Program-made: the position numbers and the translations under genes | Notes under the pieces: model-generated | Told to the model about the DNA's origin: nothing | The model's input: only the letters and a program-made list of their open reading frames with translations | Database searches by the model: none | Assembly: GCA_964393035.1 (NCBI GenBank) | Contig: CAYMRX010000005.1 | Coordinates: 327,252 to 391,251, forward strand | Direction: 5' to 3' | DNA from: Tabrizicola_A sp964393035 | Lineage (GTDB): Bacteria > Pseudomonadota > Alphaproteobacteria > Rhodobacterales > Rhodobacteraceae | DNA length: 64,000 nt | Part shown: in pieces, positions 26,162 through 33,904 of the stretch | Numbering within the stretch: the first letter of the stretch is position 1 | Layout: each line of letters begins with the position of its first letter

Positions 26162-26495
26162 GAGGGATGAAACTATTGTAAAATATGGAGATCGGTGCAC
26201 TTTATGCACATTTTGAAAATCCCGACACCAGCCGGAATTTTGCAACACTGTGACGCACTTATCCTACGCCTTCCTACATGCGGAAATTTATTATCATTAT
26301 ATAACAAAGAGATGGAATTCATGCCTATTTTTTAGGCAAAATATCCAAACGTCTGATGTCACTCAATTTTTACATCTACCTCTTGCTCAACCCCCAGAGA
26401 TATCCACAGATTCTGTGGAGCCTTCTCCTCTTGCGCTTGGCGCCTATCTGGCGGCTGGAACATGAGGGGTGAGTCGATCCAAAGGACATCACGAT
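26162..26495. other. AT-rich gap within the tail operon
   Basis: About 330 bases with much lower GC than the flanking tail genes and no convincing gene; a 71-codon frame at 26250 has no family features. It holds two perfect small dyads: TGCCTA/TAGGCA (26322-26338) and TCCACAGA/TCTGTGGA (26403-26419). It may be the scar of an acquired gene or carry regulation for the last tail genes. Confidence 0.55.
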
Positions 26496-26903
26496 ATGCC
26501 CCGCGTTGACCATTGGGAACGCGTTCTCGCTGCGGCGATCGACTCCGCCCGGGCGCGGCCCTTTGTCTGGGGCCTGCATGACTGCCCAACCTTCGCCTTT
26601 GAGACGCGCATGGCTCTGACTGGCGGCGAGGATGTCGCGGCGCTCTGGCGGGGCAAATATTCCACCCACCTTGGCGGGCTTCGCGTCATGCGCCGCTTGG
26701 GGTGGGACTCGCTTGAGACCATGGGACACGCGCTTCTGGGGGTACCACGCGATACGCCGCTCTTGGCGCAGCGCGGTGACATCGTGCTCACTGATACCGG
26801 GCTGGGCTTCGGCGTGGTGATTGGCGCCACGGCGGTTGGTCTGGCGCCGGATGGCTTGCGCTTTGCGGCCCTGACCTCCTGTCGCCTCGCTTGGGCTGTC
26901 TGA
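26496..26903 (+). CDS. NlpC/P60-like tail peptidase (DUF6950-like)
   Basis: A 135-residue protein. The motif PFVWGLHDCPTFAFE carries the candidate catalytic Cys; LAQRGDIVLTDTGLGFGVVIG is the typical following beta-hairpin where the catalytic His would be expected, but I see no His there. It fills the place of lambda gpK or the gene transfer agent peptidase, which opens the cell wall during entry. ATG 26496 is chosen over an upstream in-frame start at 26469. Confidence 0.75.
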   Translation: MPRVDHWERVLAAAIDSARARPFVWGLHDCPTFAFETRMALTGGEDVAALWRGKYSTHLGGLRVMRRLGWDSLETMGHALLGVPRDTPLLAQRGDIVLTDTGLGFGVVIGATAVGLAPDGLRFAALTSCRLAWAV

Positions 26904-26945
26904 GCCCTTCTTCGTTCTTGCCCCTGCTGACACGGGACCCGTCTC

Positions 26946-29507
26946 ATGCCTTTCATCGTGACAGCCGTCACCGCGATTGCGGGGGCGATCAGCGGCGTAT
27001 TGGCTGCGGGAGGGATCGGGGCGGCACTTCTGAGGATCGGTGGCACGCTGCTTCTCTCCTATGCGGCGCAAGCCCTGATGCCAAAACCGCAGGCGACGCT
27101 GCAGGCGCGGACGGTGACGATCCGCGAACCGGTGGTGCCGCGCGATCTCGTCTATGGCCGCACCCGCAAGGGCGGGGTTATTGTCTTCCTGCATGCCTCG
27201 GGACCCGCGGATCAATATCTCGATCTCGTCGTCGTGTTGGCCTGCACCCGCGTCAAATCCATTGGCGCGATCTATTTTGAAGGCGAGATGGCGCTCAATG
27301 CCGCCGGCGTCGCGCAAGGCCGTTGGGCCGGGAAAGTTCTTGTTGAGAAGAGACTCGGCGCGGCCGATCAGACAGCCTTCGCGGGTCTGAAGGCAGCGCT
27401 GCCCGACAAATGGTCCGAGAACCACCGCCTCAGGGGCTGTGCCGCCATTCGGTTGCGGCTCACCTATGACCAAGACGCCTTCCCGGGCGGCATCCCGAAC
27501 ATCACGGTCGACATCGAGGGCAAGGATGACATTTGGGATCCGCGCACGCAAAGCGCGGGCTATTCGGAAAACGCAGCCCTTTGTCTGGCCGACTATATGG
27601 CGAACCCGACCTGGGGTGTGGGGGCACGGATCGGCGAGCCCGACGGAATCGATGAGATGGCGCTCATCGAGGCCGCGAACATTTGCGATGAGGCGGTCTC
27701 TCTTGCCGGCGGCGGAACGGAACCCCGCTACACCTGCAATGGGGTGATCACGCTTTCTGAGCCCCCGAAGACCATCATCGAGGGCATGCTTTCCGCTTTT
27801 GCCGGGCGCTGCGCCTTCTCGGGCGGGGCCTGGCGCCTCCATGCCGGGGCGTGGCGGGCACCGGATCTGGCGCTGACGGCCGATCATGTCCGCGAGGGCG
27901 GGCTGACCTTGGCGACGCGGGTGACGATGTCATCGAACTTCAACGCGGTGCGGGGTCAGTTTGTCAGCCCCGAGAATGACTGGCAGCCGGATGACTTCCC
28001 GGCCTATGCCTCGGATGTCTATCTCGTTGAGGATGGCGGCGAGCAGAAATGGCGCGACATCTCGCTGCCCTTCACCATCTCGGCTGCCATGGCGCAGCGG
28101 TTGGCGAAGATCGAGCTTGAGCGCGCGCGGCGCCAGATGACGGTGCGGCTTTCTGGCAAGCTCTCGGCTTGGGCGGCAACCGTCGGCGATGTGGTGACGC
28201 TGTCCTATGCCCGCTGGGGCTTTGCCGCCAAACCCTTCGAGGTTCATGGCGTGAGCCTTGATCTGACGGCCTCTGGTGATGGCGCGCTCCTGTTGCCGGA
28301 GCTGGTCCTGCGTGAGACCTCGCCCTTGGTCTATGACTGGACGGCCTCGGAAGAGCAGATCTATGCGGCGGCCCCGAGGACGGTGCTGCCAAGTGCCCAT
28401 GACATCCCGGCCCCCGGCGCGCCGCAGGTCACGGAAGAGATCTATGTCACCCGCGACGGCGGTGGGCTGAAGGTTCTGGCCAAGGTTGCTTGGGCGGCGG
28501 CCCCGTCTGGTTTTGTGGCCGCCTATCAATTGCAGGCCCGTCGTTCCGGGGCAGCGGACGGGATTGCGGGCGAGTGGCTGGATTATGGCCGCACGGAGGG
28601 TTTGAGCCTCGAGATCCGCGATATTGCACCGGGGCTTTGGGACTTCCGGGTCAAGGCGATCTCGGTGCTTGGCGTCTCCTCGCCGTGGCAGGCGGCGGCG
28701 GTGGAAATCCTCGGCCTGACGGCACCGCCACAGGGGCTGGAGAATGTCACGCTGCAGACAGCCGGCGGCCTCGCCATCTTGAAATGGTCCCGCTCGGCCG
28801 ACCCCGATGTGCGGGTGGGCGGCAATATCGTCATCCGGCATTCCAAGGAGGCAACGGCCACCTGGGCCGACAGCTATTCGATGGACAGGGTGGGCGGCGG
28901 TGAGGCGATTGCCGTTGTGCCCCTCAAACCCGGCACTTACCTCCTTAGGGCCGAGGACAGCGGCGGCCGCGCGGGGCCGGAGGTCCGGGTCTCAACCAAG
29001 GGGGCGCAGGTTCTGGCCTTCTCTCCCTTGGGGTTTTTGCAGGCGGAGCCCGGCTTTGTCGGCGCGAAATCCGGCCTGGCGGTCAGCGGCACCAGCCTGA
29101 CGCTCGCCACGGCAACGGCAAATGGCGTCACGCAGGTAACCGCGATGGAGGGGCAGTACGGCTTTGCCGCCGGGCTCGATCTCGGCGCGGTGAAACGCGT
29201 GCGCCTCCGATCCGAAATCGGCGTTGCCGCGCTCGCGCTGAATGACCGGATCGACTCCAGAACCATGCTGATGGACAGCTGGGCCGACTTCGACGGCTCT
29301 GCAGGGGCGGAGATCGACGTGCTCTTCGAGATCCGCGAGACCGATGACGATCCGGCCGTATCGCCGAACTGGGGTCCCTGGGGCCGTCTCGACAACCACG
29401 AAATCGAGGCCCGCGCGGTTCAGGCGCGGGCGTTTCTCACGACGAAGGATGCGTCCTACACGCCCATCGTCAGCCAATTGCGGCTCTATGCCGATGAGGT
29501 CGTTTGA
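26946..29507 (+). CDS. Tip attachment protein J-like host specificity protein
   Basis: An 853-residue protein. It opens with a hydrophobic, Gly-rich segment (IVTAVTAIAGAISGVLAAGGIG), then YAAQALMPKP and PVVPRDLVYGRTRKGG, features of gpJ-type central tip proteins; fibronectin III-like repeats follow (about 490-680). It forms the tail tip that touches the receptor, so its C-terminal third should be variable. The next gene start overlaps its stop. Confidence 0.88.
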   Translation: MPFIVTAVTAIAGAISGVLAAGGIGAALLRIGGTLLLSYAAQALMPKPQATLQARTVTIREPVVPRDLVYGRTRKGGVIVFLHASGPADQYLDLVVVLACTRVKSIGAIYFEGEMALNAAGVAQGRWAGKVLVEKRLGAADQTAFAGLKAALPDKWSENHRLRGCAAIRLRLTYDQDAFPGGIPNITVDIEGKDDIWDPRTQSAGYSENAALCLADYMANPTWGVGARIGEPDGIDEMALIEAANICDEAVSLAGGGTEPRYTCNGVITLSEPPKTIIEGMLSAFAGRCAFSGGAWRLHAGAWRAPDLALTADHVREGGLTLATRVTMSSNFNAVRGQFVSPENDWQPDDFPAYASDVYLVEDGGEQKWRDISLPFTISAAMAQRLAKIELERARRQMTVRLSGKLSAWAATVGDVVTLSYARWGFAAKPFEVHGVSLDLTASGDGALLLPELVLRETSPLVYDWTASEEQIYAAAPRTVLPSAHDIPAPGAPQVTEEIYVTRDGGGLKVLAKVAWAAAPSGFVAAYQLQARRSGAADGIAGEWLDYGRTEGLSLEIRDIAPGLWDFRVKAISVLGVSSPWQAAAVEILGLTAPPQGLENVTLQTAGGLAILKWSRSADPDVRVGGNIVIRHSKEATATWADSYSMDRVGGGEAIAVVPLKPGTYLLRAEDSGGRAGPEVRVSTKGAQVLAFSPLGFLQAEPGFVGAKSGLAVSGTSLTLATATANGVTQVTAMEGQYGFAAGLDLGAVKRVRLRSEIGVAALALNDRIDSRTMLMDSWADFDGSAGAEIDVLFEIRETDDDPAVSPNWGPWGRLDNHEIEARAVQARAFLTTKDASYTPIVSQLRLYADEVV

Positions 29508-30163
29508 TGGCGCAGACATCCAGCTTCGTGATCGCGAACGACGCAGGCGCGGCCGTTCGGGCGCGGATCAATGAGGTGATCGCGGCGTTGCAGTCGACGA
29601 GTTCGGGGGCCTCGGCGCCAACAGCAACGACTGCGGGCATGCTCTGGGTCGATACCTCGGTCTCTCCACCGGTTCTGCGCCGCCGGAACGCCACGAACAC
29701 GGGCTGGGATGCGCTTCTCGATGCGGCAGGTAATCTAGCGGGGCTTGCCAACACCGCCATGGCGCGCACGAACCTTGGCCTCGGCACAATGGCCACGAAA
29801 TCCGCAGCCGACTATGACGCGGCGATCGCGGCAAAAGCGGCGCTGGCAGGGGCAACCTTCACGGGTGTGGTAACTGCCCCGAACTTCGTCTCCTCGTCGG
29901 ATGCCCGGTTGAAGTCGGAGGTCGAGACCATCGCCGATGCGCTGGCGCTTATCTGCGCCTTGCGCGGCGTGCGCTTCACGATGGATGGCAGCCGCCAAAT
30001 CGGCGTCATCGCTCAGGAGGTAGAAGCTGTCCTGCCCGAAGTGGTGCGGGACAATGAAGCGGGTCAGCTCTCGGTCGCTTACGGCAATATCACCGGCCTT
30101 CTGATCGAGGCCGTCAAGGAACTCACCGCCCGGGTGGCGGCGCTGGAGGAGGCACGCCCATGA
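29507..30163 (+). CDS. Tail fibre with C-terminal S74 intramolecular chaperone (copy 1)
   Basis: A 218-residue protein. A short fibre part (ARTNLGLGTMATKSAADYDAAI) precedes an S74 peptidase/chaperone domain from FVSSSDARLKSEVETI to the end, with the conserved Ser-Asp pair in SSDARLK and IGVIAQEVEAVLPEVV. S74 domains assist trimer folding and then cut themselves off. A close paralogue is encoded at 35151. ATG 29507 overlaps the J-like stop. Confidence 0.85.
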   Translation: MAQTSSFVIANDAGAAVRARINEVIAALQSTSSGASAPTATTAGMLWVDTSVSPPVLRRRNATNTGWDALLDAAGNLAGLANTAMARTNLGLGTMATKSAADYDAAIAAKAALAGATFTGVVTAPNFVSSSDARLKSEVETIADALALICALRGVRFTMDGSRQIGVIAQEVEAVLPEVVRDNEAGQLSVAYGNITGLLIEAVKELTARVAALEEARP

Positions 30164-30471
30164 ATGACGGTGGGTTTATCGACATGATCAACTCGTTCTT
30201 CGGCGGGGCGGTTACCACGCTGATCGGTGCTTTCACCGGACGGCTGATGTGGCATTCGGGCGAGGTGAAGCTCGGCAATCGCCGCTTCTTCGGCAAGGAG
30301 CTTCTCTGGGAAATCCCCGTGGCCGTTGGCATGGCGCTGATCGGCGAGGCCGCGGCACGATACATCGGCCTCTCGCAGCCGGTCTCGACGGGGTTTGTGG
30401 CAACGCTTGCCTATCTGGGCCCGCGCGGGGCAGAGGCATTGCTGACCACTTGGATCGGTCGCAAGAAATAG
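30160..30471 (+). CDS. Phage holin-like membrane protein (copy 1)
   Basis: A 103-residue protein with membrane segments around FFGGAVTTLIGAFTG, IPVAVGMALIGEAAARYIGL and TGFVATLAYLGPRG, ending in a charged tail (WIGRKK). Size, topology and place just before the endolysin fit a holin, which sets lysis timing. Its ATG overlaps the stop of the fibre gene. Confidence 0.72.
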   Translation: MNDGGFIDMINSFFGGAVTTLIGAFTGRLMWHSGEVKLGNRRFFGKELLWEIPVAVGMALIGEAAARYIGLSQPVSTGFVATLAYLGPRGAEALLTTWIGRKK

Positions 30472-30566
30472 ACGCTGCCCCCTCAAACCAGCGAAAGCGT
30501 GAAGGCTTCACCTCGCGTGGGCAGAGCGATAACGTCATCGCAACAGAACAGCACAGGGGCAGTGGC

Positions 30567-31043
30567 GTGCAGAACGAGAAAATCTATAGCGTCTTCGGCC
30601 AGTCCCTTGTTTTTGCAGTTTTGGCTCTGATCGTCTGTTCGGTCTATTGGACGCTGCATGGGTTGATGGGTCTTTCGGCTGGTTTTGTCGGCGACCGGAA
30701 TAGTCTGCTCTTGGCATTGACCGGAATTGTGCTGCTCCTTCTTCTCGCCCGCCGAAGTGTCACCTTGGCCTTGCTCGCGGTTTTGGTGATTGCCGGTGTG
30801 GATCGCGCCTATTTTGCGGGCAGCGATTATGCGTTGGTGAACAGCGTGATCGCAGGCATCTGCTTCCTGATCGCGGCGGTCATGTTCATCGGGGCCCTTT
30901 CGGAACGCGTGAAGTTCGCCAATAAGGCGTTGCCACAGGTGCTTATGGTGGTCTTGGGGCTGGTATTCCTGATCCCAGCAGGGCTCATCGCCAAAGTCCT
31001 GTCCGTGCTGCGGATCCTTCCCAGAAACCCCGACGGCGAATAG
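30567..31043 (+). CDS. Four-helix membrane protein of unknown function
   Basis: A 158-residue protein with about four membrane segments (FGQSLVFAVLALIVCSVYW, LLALTGIVLLLLLA, VIAGICFLIAAVMFIG, VLMVVLGLVFLIPAGLI). GTG 30567 is preceded by AGGGG with 7 bases of spacing; the frame is open further upstream into the holin gene without a better start. It lies between holin and endolysin and may assist lysis or be a moron. Confidence 0.6.
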   Translation: MQNEKIYSVFGQSLVFAVLALIVCSVYWTLHGLMGLSAGFVGDRNSLLLALTGIVLLLLLARRSVTLALLAVLVIAGVDRAYFAGSDYALVNSVIAGICFLIAAVMFIGALSERVKFANKALPQVLMVVLGLVFLIPAGLIAKVLSVLRILPRNPDGE

Positions 31044-31157
31044 GCCGCGTAGGTTTGACGTCGCTTCTGTCGTCTGTCCAAGAACTGGCTGATGGCTGCA
31101 GCCCCTGAATAGAGCGCTGCCAGCAAGAACGCTGGTGACACCACACAAACCTCAAGC

Positions 31158-31184
31158 GCCGTCCCGTATCCGGGGCGGCGTTTT
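31158..31184 (+). terminator. Probable rho-independent terminator
   Basis: GCCGTCCC (31158-31165) pairs with GGGGCGGC (31172-31179), one G-T wobble, around GTATCC, followed by GTTTT. It lies between the membrane protein gene and the endolysin gene and may attenuate read-through. Confidence 0.6.
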
Positions 31185-31204
31185 GCATTGCATGGGAGAA
31201 GACC

Positions 31205-32137
31205 ATGACGCCTTTCGATATCGCCCGCAGCTACATCGGCACGACCGAGGGACTGGGCCCCGCCGACAATCCCGTCATCATGGAGATGTATGCCTCGGTA
31301 GGTCACGATTGGGTGGAACATGACTCTGTGGCCTGGTGTGCGGCCTTCATCGGGCATTGCCTCGAGCGGGCCGGGATCCGCTCGACCCGCAAGCTGACCG
31401 CACGGTCTTATCTCGACTGGGGCGTGCCGGTTGAGGTGACGGACGCCCAGCAGGGCGACATCGGTGTGATCCCCCGCGGCAGTTCCCGCTGGCAGGGCCA
31501 TGTGTTCTTCATCGACCGGATCGAGGGACAATGGGTCTGGGGCCTGGGCGGCAACCAAGACGACGCCGTCAATGTGAAGCGCTATCCGGTCGCAAAGCTT
31601 CTGGGCGTTCGACGCGCAGGCAATGTCGCGCCTGTCGTGACGATGTCCGTCGAGGCGGTACAGCGACATCTGAAGGACCTTGGCTATCACGAGGTGGGTC
31701 AGATCGATGGAAAGATCGGGCCACGCACCCGCGCCGCCATTCTGGCCTTCCGGCAGGACAACGATCTGGCCCTCGTGCCGATCATCGATGTCGCGCTGAC
31801 CGATGCCCTGACCACGGCGCGTCCGAGGTCGGTGGCGATCGAGCGCGCGACGGGCAGGCCAGAAGGCTCGCGCATCTTGGCCGCGTCAAACGCCCAGATC
31901 GCGCTTGGGGCCGCAGGCTATGCCGGCATTGCGATCAGCGATGTCGCACCGCTGGTTGGTGAGGCCGAGGAAGGACTTGATCTGGCGACGCGCCTCTTCG
32001 ACCTCGTGGGGCTCGGAAGCTACGCCCCGGTCATCATGCCCGGACTCGGGGCAGCGATCTTCCTCGCGGTCATTGTGCTGGCGTGGAAAGCCCGCGCGGC
32101 CCGGATCGAGGATCATCGGACGGGGCGAACACCATGA
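31205..32137 (+). CDS. Endolysin: CHAP/TIGR02594-like hydrolase with peptidoglycan-binding domain
   Basis: A 310-residue protein. The N-terminal part (about 1-140) has the catalytic Cys in DSVAWCAAFIGHCLERAG and His in WQGHVFFIDRI. A peptidoglycan-binding domain follows (about 145-205; VEAVQRHLKDLGYHEVGQIDGKIGPRTRAAILAFRQDN). The C-terminal LVGLGSYAPVIMPGLGAAIFLAVIVLAW is a membrane anchor, which is unusual for a free endolysin. GGGAG with 6 bases of spacing supports the ATG. Confidence 0.85.
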   Translation: MTPFDIARSYIGTTEGLGPADNPVIMEMYASVGHDWVEHDSVAWCAAFIGHCLERAGIRSTRKLTARSYLDWGVPVEVTDAQQGDIGVIPRGSSRWQGHVFFIDRIEGQWVWGLGGNQDDAVNVKRYPVAKLLGVRRAGNVAPVVTMSVEAVQRHLKDLGYHEVGQIDGKIGPRTRAAILAFRQDNDLALVPIIDVALTDALTTARPRSVAIERATGRPEGSRILAASNAQIALGAAGYAGIAISDVAPLVGEAEEGLDLATRLFDLVGLGSYAPVIMPGLGAAIFLAVIVLAWKARAARIEDHRTGRTP

Positions 32138-32391
32138 TCGCCCTTGTCAGGCGGCTCGTCACCGCATTTGGCCAGCGCGTCGCGATGTGTGCCGCCCTTT
32201 GTCTGATCCTGATCTCCGCCCTGCGCGTCGCCACGCGCAAGGGGCGGCATGCAGCTGAGGCCGAGTTTGCCATTCGTGCGGCGGAGGCCCGCATCCGCGC
32301 GCTGCGCACATCCCGAGAGGTTCGCCATGAGATCGAGACTTTGCCTGAGGTTGAGCGTGATCGCCGTCTTGACCGCTGGATGCGCGACTGA
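32134..32391 (+). CDS. Rz-like inner-membrane spanin (i-spanin)
   Basis: An 85-residue protein with an N-terminal membrane anchor (VAMCAALCLILISALRVA) followed by a charged coiled-coil-prone periplasmic part (RHAAEAEFAIRAAEARIRALRTSREVRHEIETL). Its ATG overlaps the endolysin stop. The lipoprotein gene nested in its 3' end in another frame completes a classic Rz/Rz1 arrangement, which is stronger evidence than sequence alone. Confidence 0.78.
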   Translation: MIALVRRLVTAFGQRVAMCAALCLILISALRVATRKGRHAAEAEFAIRAAEARIRALRTSREVRHEIETLPEVERDRRLDRWMRD

Positions 32392-32527
32392 TCCCGGCGT
32401 GATCTCGGGCTGTGATTGGGCAGAGCCGATACGGCCCTCACGGGCGGATCAGTTGAGCGAAGGGACTGCCCAGCAGATCCTCATCCATAACGAGACCGGC
32501 GCGGCCCTCTGCGGCTGGCCCCCGTGA
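32327..32527 (+). CDS. Rz1-like outer-membrane spanin lipoprotein (o-spanin)
   Basis: A 66-residue protein starting inside the Rz-like gene in another frame. The signal peptide RSRLCLRLSVIAVLTAGC ends in a lipobox-like LTAGC, with Thr at -3 rather than the usual Leu. GAGAGG with 6 bases of spacing supports ATG 32327. With the i-spanin it would fuse inner and outer membranes in the last step of lysis. Confidence 0.75.
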   Translation: MRSRLCLRLSVIAVLTAGCATDPGVISGCDWAEPIRPSRADQLSEGTAQQILIHNETGAALCGWPP

Positions 32528-32543
32528 AAACCTACGTCACCGA

Positions 32544-33227
32544 TCAGGTCTTGCCGCAGCACTGCTTGTATTTGCGCCCTGATCCGCAGGGGCATGGATC
32601 GTTGCGACCGGGGCGCGGCGCGGATTTGAACGGCTGGCCGGGGAGATTGGCCGGAATGGCGCCGACCAGTTCGGGGCGCGATTGGTGCAGGATCGTCGCC
32701 ACGCAGTTCGGGATCAGATCAGGGGCCTCTTCGTCAATCTGATCGATCTCTTCATCGCTGAACTTGCTGTTCCCGATATAAATGTCCTGCAATGCCATGA
32801 TGAAAATCATGGTCTCACGGGTCTCGTCATCGGCCCGCTCAAGGAGCGCTTCCCAGGCCTTGGGCCGCAAGGCCATGGCGCGGGTGAACCCATCAACCCA
32901 AGGTTCCCAGAGGGTCTCGTCGCTGTTCGTATCGATCTCGTAGATCGGTTCGACCCAGAGCGATTGCGTGATCCGGGCGGCGACGTCATTGTAGTGGGCC
33001 ATCACCGCCCCGATCGTCTCCTGCGCCGTGGCGAGGTCGGGAAATTGCGCATCCCCCGTGACACCCCAGACCTGTGAGAGCCAATCCGAAGGCGGGATCA
33101 TCTCGGGACAGGCCAGAAGGCCGGTGACGAACCCATCAAGTTCGCTCACCGTCATCGGTTCGTTCTCGACGGGCAGCGCCTGCAAGAGGTCTTCCAGACG
33201 GTCGAGCCGTTCGTCGTCCTGATCCAT
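32544..33227 (-). CDS. YecA/UPF0149 family protein with C-terminal SEC-C zinc motif
   Basis: A 227-residue protein. The UPF0149 part starts ERLDRLEDLLQALP and holds LDGFVTGLLACPEMI; the C-terminus is a SEC-C motif (GRNDPCPCGSGRKYKQCCG) with the CxC...CC zinc ligands known from SecA. SEC-C is linked to ribosome or chaperone binding. ATG 33227 fits the family; 38 upstream residues are rejected. The minus strand between two late phage operons marks it as a moron. Confidence 0.88.
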   Translation of the reverse strand: MDQDDERLDRLEDLLQALPVENEPMTVSELDGFVTGLLACPEMIPPSDWLSQVWGVTGDAQFPDLATAQETIGAVMAHYNDVAARITQSLWVEPIYEIDTNSDETLWEPWVDGFTRAMALRPKAWEALLERADDETRETMIFIMALQDIYIGNSKFSDEEIDQIDEEAPDLIPNCVATILHQSRPELVGAIPANLPGQPFKSAPRPGRNDPCPCGSGRKYKQCCGKT

Positions 33228-33328
33228 GACTGGTCCCCCCTGCTGCTGCGCCCCCTTAGCTGCACTGGGCTGAATTCTCAATCGAACTCGTCCTGACCAT
33301 GCCGCTCGGATGGTCCGTGGAGGCCTGC

Positions 33329-33673
33329 ATGACCACGTCACTTCAAGAAGGTCCGGTTATCCTGATCGGCTATGAATATCGGCTGCAGTTGCAGGCCGAG
33401 GCCGACCTCTTCCCCGAGGGGGCCAGCTTTGCTGGACAGGTGCGCAGCGCGATCAGCGCCGCGACCGTGGTGGCAGAACTCTCCAGTGCGGCGGGCAGCG
33501 TGCTGCGCGTGGACGTGCGCACGCTGGAAATCGTCCTCGCCCCTGAAGTGACGGCCAGCCTCACGCCCGGCGGGGTCGTCCTCGATCTCGTGCGGACCGA
33601 TCTGACCCCCGACCGCCATCTCGGCTTCGTTCTGGAAATCCCGGTGATGATGCCCGTAACGCGGGGCTTGTGA
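33329..33673 (+). CDS. Hypothetical phage protein, first gene of the second late operon
   Basis: A 114-residue beta-rich protein (VILIGYEYRLQLQAEADLFPEG; LRVDVRTLEIVLAPEVTASL). GGAGG at 33319-33323 with 5 bases of spacing supports ATG 33329. No family recognised. It begins the run that includes fibres and modification enzymes and so may be a virion component. Confidence 0.7.
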   Translation: MTTSLQEGPVILIGYEYRLQLQAEADLFPEGASFAGQVRSAISAATVVAELSSAAGSVLRVDVRTLEIVLAPEVTASLTPGGVVLDLVRTDLTPDRHLGFVLEIPVMMPVTRGL

Positions 33674-33676
33674 TCT

Positions 33677-33904
33677 ATGACGGCCTCGCTCGATCTGTGG
33701 CCTCTTACTGGGCCGATCCGGATTGCCGTGATCTCTGACGCGCCGATCGTGTTGCGCCTGGCGACCGGGCCCATCGGTTTGCGACTGCTCGGCCAACCCG
33801 GGCCCCAAGGCCGGACGGGGCTGCAGGGGGACAAGGGCGACCCCGGCGCGCCCGGGGTGACCATTCTGCCTACTGATACCCCGATCAATGGAGGCTTCTT
33901 CTGA
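33677..33904 (+). CDS. Collagen-like miniprotein
   Basis: A 75-residue protein. Residues about 40-60 are Gly-X-Y triplets (GQPGPQGRTGLQGDKGDPGAPG), the rest is short and beta-like. Collagen-like segments are common in phage fibres and form trimeric rods. Its stop overlaps the next fibre gene start. Two 2OG-Fe(II) oxygenases are encoded further down the same operon and could in principle hydroxylate such prolines (inference). Confidence 0.75.
   Translation: MTASLDLWPLTGPIRIAVISDAPIVLRLATGPIGLRLLGQPGPQGRTGLQGDKGDPGAPGVTILPTDTPINGGFF

Noticed and set aside
26250..26465. 71-codon frame in the AT-rich tail-operon gap
   Set aside because: No ribosome binding site or recognisable motif; it spans both inverted repeats.
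33677..33904. Collagen-like miniprotein as the radical SAM substrate
   Set aside because: It has no Cys and lies five genes upstream of the radical SAM gene; the Cys-tailed protein next to the enzymes is the better candidate, although hydroxylation of the collagen-like part stays possible.
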